Shown here: one piece after another, positions 27,758 to 34,841 of the stretch
How positions within the stretch are numbered: position 1 is the first letter of the stretch
How the letters are laid out: each line of letters begins with the position of its first letter
NCBI RefSeq assembly: GCF_001511835.1
Contig: NZ_LN997848.1
Span: forward strand, 4,182,001-4,246,000
Length of the DNA stretch: 64,000 nt
Source: Magnetospirillum sp. XM-1
Lineage (GTDB): Bacteria > Pseudomonadota > Alphaproteobacteria > Rhodospirillales > Magnetospirillaceae
Reading direction: 5' to 3'
Translations under genes and position numbers: made by a program
Notes under the pieces: model-generated
Told to the model about the DNA's origin: nothing
The model's database searches: none
Seen by the model: only the letters and a program-made list of their open reading frames with translations

Positions 27758-27946
27758 ATGAACAAGAACGTCGGCGGCATCGACCGCATCCTGCGCATCG
27801 TGGTGGGCCTGGTCCTGATCGGCCTGACCCTTGCCGGGCTCATCGGCCTGTGGGGCTGGATCGGCGTGGTGCCGCTGGCCACCGCCGCCATCGGCTGGTG
27901 CCCGGCCTACCTGCCGTTCGGCATCAAGACCTGCAAGACCGGCTGA
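27758..27946 (+). CDS. DUF2892 (YgaP-type) membrane protein
   Basis: 62 residues. NVGGIDRILRIVVGLVLIGLTL and GLWGWIGVVPLATAAIGWCPAYLPFGIKTC form the two-helix DUF2892 unit with its WCP-Y--FG--TC end. In YgaP this unit anchors a rhodanese domain; here it stands alone. GAGGAG lies 8 bases before the ATG. Families like this are often linked to sulfide or sulfane-sulfur response, so it fits the sulfur theme of the window. Confidence 0.85.
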   Translation: MNKNVGGIDRILRIVVGLVLIGLTLAGLIGLWGWIGVVPLATAAIGWCPAYLPFGIKTCKTG

Positions 27947-27997
27947 TTTCTTCCGGTCGGGCGGCCGGCGGCTTCCACCGCCGGCCGGTCCCGCCCG

Positions 27998-28303
27998 TCA
28001 CGCCGTGATCTCGAAGGTGTCGCCGGCCTCGGTGAGTTCCAGCAGGCGCTTCACCCCGCTTTGCGGCCGGGCCAGACTCATGGAGGCTCCGGCGCGGTCC
28101 AGTTCCTCCTGGGCGATGTAAAGCAGTCCCAGACCCACCGAATCGATGTGGCTCAAGGCCGACAGGTCGAACACCACCTTGGCCTTGCCGACTCCGTCCA
28201 GATCCCGCAGCAGGACCGCGAAGGTGTCGTTGGCCGCGAAGTTCAGCTGTCCCTGCAGGGCGACGGTGACCGCCTGACCGTTTCTGGCGACGTTGTACTG
28301 CAT
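27998..28303 (-). CDS. STAS-domain protein (anti-sigma antagonist type)
   Basis: 101 residues. VTVALQGQLNFAANDTFAVLLRDL and KVVFDLSALSHIDSVGLGLLYIAQEEL match STAS, with the Ser that is phosphorylated in SpoIIAA-type proteins in the DSVGLG loop. GGGAGG just upstream fixes the start at 28303. It follows the chemoreceptor stop by 29 bp on the same strand, so the two form an operon. It may be part of a partner-switch pathway; no kinase or PP2C partner is in the window. Confidence 0.88.
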   Translation of the reverse strand: MQYNVARNGQAVTVALQGQLNFAANDTFAVLLRDLDGVGKAKVVFDLSALSHIDSVGLGLLYIAQEELDRAGASMSLARPQSGVKRLLELTEAGDTFEITA

Positions 28304-28332
28304 GATCTTCCTCCCCAATGGAAAGTCGTAGG

Positions 28333-30306
28333 TTACTGCCGGACCCGGACCAGGAAGCGGTCGGTCTCGGCGGTCAGGGTTTCCACCACCTGGCTCAGGC
28401 TCTTGGCGCTCCAGATCACGCGGACCGTGCCGGCGCAGGTCTGGGCGGACGAGCGCGACAGGTCACCCACATTGGCCGAGACGGACTGGGCCTGACGGGC
28501 CACCTCGTCGATGTCGTCGGCGATCTCGCGGGTGGCCGCCTCCTGCTCCTGCACCGCGCCGGCGATGGCCGCCGAAACCTCGTCCAGCGACTTGATGATG
28601 TCGACCACCGCAGTGATGGCGTCGGCCATGCTGTGCGACGAGGCCTGGATCTCGCCCACCTGGCGGGCGATCTCGTCGGTGGCCCGGGCGGTCTGGTTGG
28701 CCAGGGTCTTCACCTCGCCCGCCACCACGGCGAAGCCCTTGCCCGCCTCGCCGGCACGCGCCGCCTCGATGGTGGCGTTCAGGGCCAGCAGGTTGGTCTG
28801 GGACGCGATGTCGTTGATCAGCCTGACCACCTCGCCGATGGACTGCACCGAATTAGCCAGCCCGCCCATCTGCCGGGCGGTGGCGTTGACGTCCTCCACC
28901 GTGCGCCGCGCGATGTCGGTGGAATTGGCCACCTGCCGGGCGATCTCGTTGATGGCCAGGGCCAGCTGGCGGGTCGCCTCGGCGGCGCCGGTGGCGCGTT
29001 CGGTGGTGATGCGCACCGCGTCGCCCACGTCGAGCGAGCGCGAGCCGCTGCGTTCCGAACGCCCGGCCATGACCTGGGCGGTCTGGCGGATGCCGCCGGT
29101 GGCGCGCTCGACCTCGGCGACCTTGCTCTTGACGCTGGCCTCGAAATCGTCGGCCATGGCCATCAGGGCGGCGGCCTTCTCCTCCTCGGAACGGATGCGT
29201 TCGGCCTCGCGCGCCTCGCGCAGCCGGTCGGCCTCGACCATGACGTCGTGGAAGACCTGGACGGCACGCGCCATCTCGCCCACCTCGTCGTGACGGTCCT
29301 GGGCGGGAATGGCGGCGGCCTTGTCGCCGTCGGCCAGGGCCTTCATCACCTCGGCCATGCGCTTGATCGGCCGCTCGATGGAAGCCCCCAGCCACAGCCC
29401 CAGGGTCAGGATCAGGGCGAAGCCGCCGCCCATCACCGCCTGCAGGGTCAGCTGGGCGGCTCGCCCGACCTCGACGGCCCTGGTCTCGGCGGCGACGGCG
29501 GCGTTCCGGGCGTCGGCCACCATGGAGGCCAGCACGCCCTCGAGCCAATCCTTGTGGACGGCGATCATCTCGCGTTCCAGGCCGGCGACGGCGTCGATGC
29601 CATCGGCGGCGGCGCTAAAATCGCGGTGATAGCGGTCCAGGCTTTCCCCCAGCTGCGCCCGCTCCGCGGCGCCGAGACCGCCCGTCGGCAAGGCCTTGGC
29701 GAACGCCGCCACCAGGCCGTCCAGCTCGGCCCGATCCGCCGGCTGGCGACGCAGCAGGAAGTTCTTTTCCGCCCGGCGCATCTGCAGCACCAGGATGGTC
29801 AAATCGGACAGGTCGCGGGCCTTCAGCACCTTTTCCATATCGAGCGCCGAGCCCCTGAGCGCGCCCAGCAGCCCGACCTGATCGGTGAATCCCACCTTGC
29901 GCTGGGTCTCGACCATGGCGGCGAAGGCGCGGCCGTAACGCTCGGCGCCGTCCTTGACCTTGGCGATCAGCTCGCGCCGGGGCGGCCCGTCACCGGGCAG
30001 CACGGCGGCCATACGGTCGAGGGCCTCGCGGGCCTCGGCCACATGGCGGGGCTGCTTGGAGGCCGAATCCTCGTCATGGCGCAGCAGGAAGTTCTTTTCC
30101 TGGCGCCGGGCCTGCAGCAGGGCGATGTCCACCTGATCGGTCTGGGTCATCACCGTCCGGAAGGAATCGGCTTCGCGGCGGGCGGCGTCCTCGCGCTGGC
30201 GGCTGTTCCACAGCAGCAGCGCCGCCGCCAGAAACACCAGACCGGCCATGACCACCAGGGAAGCAACCTGGCGCCGCAGCGCCAATCGAGAGAGAAGGCG
30301 TTCCAT
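28333..30306 (-). CDS. methyl-accepting chemotaxis protein with HBM-like sensor
   Basis: About 657 residues. TM1 is near 12-32. The large periplasmic region contains two RRxEKNFLLR motifs, the mark of helical bimodular (HBM) sensors of McpS type, which bind organic acids. TM2 ([20 protein letters not shown]) is followed by HAMP and a signalling domain with the hairpin core [38 protein letters not shown]. The end ([17 protein letters not shown]) has no CheR-binding pentapeptide. The start is ambiguous between ATGs at 30306, 30309 and 30336; GAGAGG favours the first. Confidence 0.92.
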   Translation of the reverse strand: MERLLSRLALRRQVASLVVMAGLVFLAAALLLWNSRQREDAARREADSFRTVMTQTDQVDIALLQARRQEKNFLLRHDEDSASKQPRHVAEAREALDRMAAVLPGDGPPRRELIAKVKDGAERYGRAFAAMVETQRKVGFTDQVGLLGALRGSALDMEKVLKARDLSDLTILVLQMRRAEKNFLLRRQPADRAELDGLVAAFAKALPTGGLGAAERAQLGESLDRYHRDFSAAADGIDAVAGLEREMIAVHKDWLEGVLASMVADARNAAVAAETRAVEVGRAAQLTLQAVMGGGFALILTLGLWLGASIERPIKRMAEVMKALADGDKAAAIPAQDRHDEVGEMARAVQVFHDVMVEADRLREAREAERIRSEEEKAAALMAMADDFEASVKSKVAEVERATGGIRQTAQVMAGRSERSGSRSLDVGDAVRITTERATGAAEATRQLALAINEIARQVANSTDIARRTVEDVNATARQMGGLANSVQSIGEVVRLINDIASQTNLLALNATIEAARAGEAGKGFAVVAGEVKTLANQTARATDEIARQVGEIQASSHSMADAITAVVDIIKSLDEVSAAIAGAVQEQEAATREIADDIDEVARQAQSVSANVGDLSRSSAQTCAGTVRVIWSAKSLSQVVETLTAETDRFLVRVRQ

Positions 30307-30444
30307 CATGCCTCTCTTGCCGGTTCGCCGGCCCATATCGTAGGTGTTTTCCACTATAGCCCTACAGGGTATCCGCCTCAACCATCGGATATATACTTTT
30401 GTAAAAGCCCCCCTCACCCACCGCCGGACGAAATTTCCTCCGGG

Positions 30445-30463
30445 CTGCGAATTGTCAATGCGG
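30445..30463. repeat. 19-bp direct repeat, copy 1
   Basis: CTGCGAATTGTCAATGCGG, identical to 30664-30682. A CTAG follows 35 bases after its start. It stands before a stretch that ends in a strong hairpin, so it may drive a short transcript. Confidence 0.6.
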
Positions 30464-30483
30464 CCGGGCCCGGGCTTGCCTAG

Positions 30484-30640
30484 CCTGATGAGACCTCCCG
30501 GGCGGAAAACGGCAGAAGGCTTAAGCCCCCATCCACCCTCTCCGCCGCTTCCGTCCCGGATGACCGGCTGACGCCTCGCCCTCCCTTGGCGTCATTATGA
30601 CAAGGCCGCTGAGCGCTCCCCGTCGGCGGCCTTGTTCATT
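30484..30640 (+). ncRNA. candidate small RNA (or short leader ORF)
   Basis: Between copy 1 of the repeat and the hairpin at 30600-30635 is about 150 bp with no normal gene. If copy 1 is a promoter element like copy 2 before ccoG, the product is a short terminated RNA. A 27-codon ORF (30488-30571) lies inside but has no ribosome site. The remaining part of the 30307-30739 gap holds the chemoreceptor promoter side and the ccoG leader. Confidence 0.25.
30600..30640 (+). terminator. intrinsic terminator
   Basis: ACAAGGCCGC and GCGGCCTTGT form a perfect 10-bp stem (30600-30609 with 30626-30635) around a 16-base loop, followed by TCATTTCT. No annotated gene ends just before it on the + strand, which supports a short transcript upstream. 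Confidence 0.6.
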
Positions 30641-30663
30641 TCTATAAAAATTCCAGACCAGCT

Positions 30664-30682
30664 CTGCGAATTGTCAATGCGG
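30664..30682. promoter_or_regulatory. 19-bp direct repeat, copy 2, upstream of ccoG
   Basis: Identical to 30445-30463. It contains ATTG-T-CAAT and is followed 36 bases from its start by CTAGGTT, 58 bp before the ccoG start. Position suits an activator site for a Crp/Fnr-type regulator, but it does not match the full TTGAT-N4-ATCAA box. Confidence 0.4.
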
Positions 30683-30739
30683 GCGCACCGTCGCTCCCCC
30701 TAGGTTGGTTCCGCCCAATCCAAGAGGAGAGCCTCCCCC

Positions 30740-32185
30740 ATGTCGATGATCGGCAAGACGCCCGAGCCGTCCACGGCCTGCCCATCGAGCCCGGCCTACG
30801 CCGCCTCGGCCAAGGTCCAGCCGCGCGGCGTGAAGGGGCGTTACCGCAGCCTGAAGTGGTGGGCCAGCGCCCTGTTGCTGGCCTATTGGCATCTGGCGCC
30901 GTTCATCCGCTGGGATCGCGGCCCCGGCGCGCCATCCCAGGCCATCCTGGCCGACATGGCGGGACGGCGGGGCTATTTCTTCTCCATCGAGATCTGGCCG
31001 CAGGAGGTCTACTTCCTGACCGGCCTGCTGTTCATGGCGGCCATCGCCCTGTTCCTGATGACCTCGCTGGTGGGGCGCGTCTGGTGCGGCTTCTTGTGCT
31101 GGCAGACGGTCTACACCGACCTGTTCGTGGCGGTGGAGCGCCTGGTGATCGGCGAGCGCAACCAGCGCATCGCCTTCGAGCGCGCCCCGCTTTCCGCCGG
31201 CAAACTGGCCAAGAAGGCGGTGGTCAACGCCCTGTGGCTGGCCATCGCGGGCGCCTGCGGCATCGGCTTCACGCTGTATTTCGGCGACGCCTTCGAGCAG
31301 TTGCGCGACATCTTCACCGGCCAGGCCAGCACCGCCACCTATGGCGCCATCGCCGTGGTGGGGGGCCTTTGCTTCCTGCTGGCCGGCTATGCCCGCGAGC
31401 AGGTGTGCATCTATATGTGCCCCTATGCCCGCTTCCAGTCGGCCATGTTCGACGAGCATTCGCTGATCATCTCCTACGAGGCGTGGCGGGGCGAGGCCCG
31501 CGGCCCGGCGCCGGCCGACCGCGATTTCAGCGGGCGCGGCCATTGCGTCGATTGTCTGGCCTGCGTCCAGGCCTGCCCTACCGGCATCGACATCAGGAAC
31601 GGCAACCAGCTGGCCTGCATCGGCTGCGGGCTGTGCATCGACGCCTGCAACCAGGTGATGGACCGCTTCAAGCTGCCGCGCGGGCTGGTGTCCTACGATT
31701 CCTCGGCCAATCTGGCGGCCAGGGGCGAGAACCGCCAGGGCGGGCTGCGCCTGTTGCGCCCGCGCACCCTGGCCTATGGCGGCATCCTGGCCCTGGTCGC
31801 CGCGGTGATGCTGTTCCGCCTCACCACGCGCCCCGACGTGGACGTCAACGTGCTGCACGAACGCTCGCCGCTGTTCGTGCAGATGTCGGACGGCAGCATC
31901 CGCAACGGCTATGCCTACAAGGTGCTGAACATGAAGGGCGAGGACCGCAGCTTCACGCTCCGGCTCGATGGTGAGACCGGCGGCACCATCTCGGTGGTGG
32001 GCGGGGCCAGCGACGCGGCTTCGGCCGAGTTGCGGGTGCCGCGCGATTCCGTGGGCGATTTCCGCCTCTACGTCACCCTGCCGGCCGACAAGGTGGCGTC
32101 GCGGAAGATGCCGCTCGTCTTCGTGCTGTCCGGCCAGGGCCGCGAGGTCAGGACCGAGACCCTGTTCGCCGGGCCGGAGAAGTAG
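30740..32185 (+). CDS. ccoG: CcoG/RdxA-type 4Fe-4S membrane protein
   Basis: 481 residues, with several membrane helices. VWCGFLCWQTVYTDLFV and CIYMCPYARFQSAMFD are CcoG signatures. Two 4Fe-4S motifs follow (CVDCLACVQACP, CIGCGLCIDACN). The C-terminal part is an Ig-like periplasmic domain (CcoG C). CcoG helps supply reduced copper for cbb3 oxidase assembly. ccoNOQP are not in this window, so the usual neighbourhood is absent. It is convergent with an FNR-like gene 5 bp downstream. Confidence 0.92.
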   Translation: MSMIGKTPEPSTACPSSPAYAASAKVQPRGVKGRYRSLKWWASALLLAYWHLAPFIRWDRGPGAPSQAILADMAGRRGYFFSIEIWPQEVYFLTGLLFMAAIALFLMTSLVGRVWCGFLCWQTVYTDLFVAVERLVIGERNQRIAFERAPLSAGKLAKKAVVNALWLAIAGACGIGFTLYFGDAFEQLRDIFTGQASTATYGAIAVVGGLCFLLAGYAREQVCIYMCPYARFQSAMFDEHSLIISYEAWRGEARGPAPADRDFSGRGHCVDCLACVQACPTGIDIRNGNQLACIGCGLCIDACNQVMDRFKLPRGLVSYDSSANLAARGENRQGGLRLLRPRTLAYGGILALVAAVMLFRLTTRPDVDVNVLHERSPLFVQMSDGSIRNGYAYKVLNMKGEDRSFTLRLDGETGGTISVVGGASDAASAELRVPRDSVGDFRLYVTLPADKVASRKMPLVFVLSGQGREVRTETLFAGPEK

Positions 32186-32190
32186 GAGGC

Positions 32191-32886
32191 TTATCCCTCG
32201 CCGGCGATGGCGTCCAATTGGCCAAGGTCGCGCCGGAACACGTTCGGCGCGGTCTCGGTCACCACGCCCAGCCGCTTGAACTCCGCCACCACCCGGCTGG
32301 CGGTTTCGGGCGTGATGCCCAGCAGGGCGCCCAGGTCTTCGCGCCCGAACAGGCGGCAATCGGGGGCCGCCTCGGGGGCCAGCAGGCGGAACAGCCGGGC
32401 GATCCGCTGCCGGGCGCTGCCGGTGGACAATTCGCGGGTGCATTCGTGCGAGCGCTGCACCGCGTCGTGCCACTTCTTCATGAGCTGGCGGTGCAACTTG
32501 GGCGTCAGACGGCTGACCACGTCGCGGGGAATGCGGCAGACCTTGGCCGGCGACAGCGCCACCGCCGTGTGCTCGTAGGACTCGGCCACCGTGGCCTCCA
32601 GCCCGGCCACGTCGCCCTGGCCCAGCAGGCTGACGATGCGGTGGCTGCCGTCGGGCAGGTACTGTTCCAGCTTGAACAGGCCTTCGCGCACGGTGAAGAC
32701 GTGCCCGGCCGCCTGGCCCGCCTGATAGAGCGCGGCCCCGGCGGCGAGGCGGATATCCTCGATGGGCAGGTGGATGATGCCGAAATCCTCGCCCTTGAGG
32801 TCGGCGAACAGCACAAGGTCGCGGATGGAGCATTGCTCGCACGAGGCCAGCCCGCGCCAGGCCGCCTCGATCTCATGGTCACGCAT
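32191..32886 (-). CDS. FNR-like regulator with incomplete Cys cluster
   Basis: 231 residues. The N-terminus has CEQCSIRDLVLF, matching FNR C20 and C23, but the third ligand position (C29 in E. coli, or C-x7 in FnrL) is V, L or F. The Cys matching C122 is kept (AKVCRIPR). The recognition helix ITPETASRVVAEFKRLG keeps the E-x2-SR that reads TTGAT half-sites. It may still bind a cluster with another ligand (SHECTREL) or may sense differently. It lies just beyond ccoG, a common oxygen-control neighbourhood. Confidence 0.9.
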   Translation of the reverse strand: MRDHEIEAAWRGLASCEQCSIRDLVLFADLKGEDFGIIHLPIEDIRLAAGAALYQAGQAAGHVFTVREGLFKLEQYLPDGSHRIVSLLGQGDVAGLEATVAESYEHTAVALSPAKVCRIPRDVVSRLTPKLHRQLMKKWHDAVQRSHECTRELSTGSARQRIARLFRLLAPEAAPDCRLFGREDLGALLGITPETASRVVAEFKRLGVVTETAPNVFRRDLGQLDAIAGEG

Positions 32887-32955
32887 ATGGGGTCCGGCCG
32901 CAATCCGAGTTGGAGCGGCAAGGATAGCCCGGCAGGCCCCCGGGGCGGAAACAGT

Positions 32956-33369
32956 TTATCCTTTGCCGCCCAGCCGGGAGATTCCCAGCAATCCGGCGAC
33001 GAAGCCCGCCACGAACAGCAGGGCCAGCGGATTTTGCGCCGACACCGCCAGGGCCGGCGCCGGGCACAGCCCCGCCAGCCCCCAGCCCGCGCCAAAGATG
33101 ACCGACCCGGCCACCAGCCGGAGATCGATGCGCGTAGGCGGCGGCGCCGGACTCTCGGCACACAGCAGGGGACGGCCCCAGCGGCGGATCAGCCCCTGCC
33201 CCAGGGCGGCGACGGCCACCGCGCCGCCCATGGTGGCGGTCAGCCGGGGGTCCCAGCGTCCGAAGAAATCCAGGAAGCCGACCACCTTGGCGGGGTCGGT
33301 CATGCCCGACAGCGCCAGCCCGGCGCCGAACACCAGACCGCAGAGCAGGAAGACCAGCGCCCGGCTCAT
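32956..33369 (-). CDS. YeeE/YedE-family half transporter (second)
   Basis: 137 residues, about four membrane helices. LVFGAGLALSGMTDPAKVVGFLDFFGRWDPRL and GAGWGLAGLCPAPAL are the signature of the shorter YeeE half (PmpB type). The conserved Cys in GLCPAPA matches the sulfur-transfer Cys of thiosulfate importers. The ATG overlaps the stop of the first half (ATGA). It likely works with that half as a two-piece sulfur-compound transporter in the inner membrane. Confidence 0.88.
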   Translation of the reverse strand: MSRALVFLLCGLVFGAGLALSGMTDPAKVVGFLDFFGRWDPRLTATMGGAVAVAALGQGLIRRWGRPLLCAESPAPPPTRIDLRLVAGSVIFGAGWGLAGLCPAPALAVSAQNPLALLFVAGFVAGLLGISRLGGKG

Positions 33370-33785
33370 GATCCCGGCACTCCCACCAGGGCGACCATTC
33401 CGGCGCCGACCGCGATGAACAGCATGGTGGCGACCAGCGAACGCGGCGACAGGCGGGCGATGCCGCACACCGAGTGGCCGCTGGTGCAGCCGTTGGCCAG
33501 CCCGGCGCCGATCCCCACCAGCAGCCCGGCCAGAACCAGCCGCCCGGGCGAGGCCAGCGAAACCGCGCCGCCGGCGCCGGTCAGGCCCTGCACCAGAAGG
33601 GCGCCGAGCGGCAGGCCGACGACGAAGGCGATGGCCTCGAACCGCCCGGCCAGGGCGCCCCGCACCAATCCGCTGACCCCGGCCACCCGGCCGAAGGCCA
33701 GCATCAATCCGGCCGCCGCCAGCCCGATCAGGGCCCCGCCCGCCAGGGCGAGGCTCCAATCGGCGGCGGAAAGCGCCACGATCAT
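33366..33785 (-). CDS. YeeE/YedE-family half transporter (first)
   Basis: 139 residues, about four membrane helices. LVGIGAGLANGCTSGHSVCGIARLSPRSLVAT is the PmpA-type signature with its conserved Cys. It is the middle gene of an operon with an AhpD-like gene upstream (4-base overlap) and the second half downstream (4-base overlap). Import of thiosulfate or another sulfur compound is the family expectation. Confidence 0.88.
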   Translation of the reverse strand: MIVALSAADWSLALAGGALIGLAAAGLMLAFGRVAGVSGLVRGALAGRFEAIAFVVGLPLGALLVQGLTGAGGAVSLASPGRLVLAGLLVGIGAGLANGCTSGHSVCGIARLSPRSLVATMLFIAVGAGMVALVGVPGS

Positions 33786-34141
33786 TCGGCGGCCTGCTTC
33801 TTGGCGGCGAACTGGTCGTAGGCTTCCAGCGCCAGGGCGCCGTACATCAGGGACGGGCCGCCGCCCATGTAGACCGACATGGCGATGGTCTCCATCACCT
33901 CGTCGCGCGAGCCGCCCAGGTCCACCACCGCCTTGGCGTGAAAGGCCAGGCAGCCGTCGCAGCGCGCCGCAATGCCCAGCGCCAGCGCGATCAGCTCCTT
34001 GGTCTTGGCGTCCAGCGCGCCGTCGGCGGTGGCCGCCTTGGCCATGGCGGAAAAGCCCTTCATCACCTCGGGCACCCCGCCGCGCACCTGGCCGACCATC
34101 TTCGACAGGCCGTTGGCCAGTTCGTTCCAATCCTTGAGCAT
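33782..34141 (-). CDS. AhpD/carboxymuconolactone decarboxylase-family protein
   Basis: 119 residues. ARCDGCLAFHAKAVVDLGGSRDEV has the C-x2-C-x3-H redox motif of AhpD-like proteins. It is probably a thiol peroxidase-type or disulfide-reducing protein. It is the first gene of the operon with the two YeeE halves and overlaps the next start. An inverted repeat just upstream (34170-34193) is a likely operator. Confidence 0.88.
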   Translation of the reverse strand: MLKDWNELANGLSKMVGQVRGGVPEVMKGFSAMAKAATADGALDAKTKELIALALGIAARCDGCLAFHAKAVVDLGGSRDEVMETIAMSVYMGGGPSLMYGALALEAYDQFAAKKQAAE

Positions 34142-34169
34142 CACGCACCTCGTCCTTAGAATCAGCACA

Positions 34170-34193
34170 ATATGTTAGATTGCGCTAATATAT
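34170..34193. promoter_or_regulatory. inverted-repeat operator candidate
   Basis: ATATGTTAG-N6-CTAATATAT, 8 of 9 matched positions per arm, 29 bp upstream of the AhpD-like start, in an AT-rich stretch that should hold the promoter. The size and spacing suit a small dimeric repressor such as an ArsR-family sulfide sensor; no such gene is in the window. Confidence 0.5.
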
Positions 34194-34232
34194 AAGGACC
34201 GCGGCGGATTTCAAGGCCCGAGCGGGCCACAG

Positions 34233-34254
34233 CCCCGCATGGGGGCATGCGGGG
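34233..34254. repeat. GC-rich hairpin after the small membrane protein gene
   Basis: CCCCGCATG and CATGCGGGG form a 9-bp perfect stem. No T-run follows on the minus strand. It may end or protect the 34292-34627 mRNA. Confidence 0.4.
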
Positions 34255-34291
34255 AACGAAGGGGCGGAACGCGGCGGGCGGGCGGCGGGCG

Positions 34292-34627
34292 TCAGTGACC
34301 GCCCGAGCGGGCCGGCGGACGGGAGCTGGGCGGCGGCGGCGCGCTGGGCGCCGGGCGGCGGGGCGGCATGTCGTCGGATTCCTCCTCCGCCGCCTTCTGG
34401 CGGATGATGAAGCCCTGAAGCGCCCAGCCGATCACATAGAAGGTCCCGACGAAGAACCAGAGGCCCGCCAGGGTGAAGATGACCGTCCGGTGCAGGGCGT
34501 CGTCGCCGTTGCCGAAGACGCCCAGCGCCCACAGCATGGGGCCGCCGAACAAAACCGCCACGGCCCCGGCCAATCCCAGCCGGGTCCACCCTGCTGAACG
34601 TATGTACGATATCCTGTAGGTCGACAT
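34292..34627 (-). CDS. small two-helix membrane protein, unknown
   Basis: 111 residues from MSTYRISYIRSAGW. Two membrane helices (LGLAGAVAVLFGGPMLWALG, VIFTLAGLWFFVGTFYVIGWAL) are followed by a charged stretch (RQKAAEEESDD) and a proline-rich tail. No family recognised. The start was taken from the AAGG just before the ATG; a longer upstream frame looks non-coding. Confidence 0.6.
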   Translation of the reverse strand: MSTYRISYIRSAGWTRLGLAGAVAVLFGGPMLWALGVFGNGDDALHRTVIFTLAGLWFFVGTFYVIGWALQGFIIRQKAAEEESDDMPPRRPAPSAPPPPSSRPPARSGGH

Positions 34628-34841
34628 CGCCTTGTGTCCTCCCCCGGCCCGGTCCCCTTGGATCACCTTGGATTCTGGACGTTTCTGCGGCGGTTCGCAA
34701 CCCGCCAGAAGGACATGGCGCCCTGGCGGACATTTGAATAATTCCGTGACACGATGTGTCGCCAATGGTTATTTTTCTCGGATGCGCTCGGAACTTGGGG
34801 GGTCGGAGCGGCAAACCAAGTTGTGGCGGGCGAGGACCAGA

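Noticed and set aside
30664..30682. Canonical FNR box
   Set aside because: Only a short ATTG-T-CAAT symmetry is present; the TTGAT-N4-ATCAA form is not.
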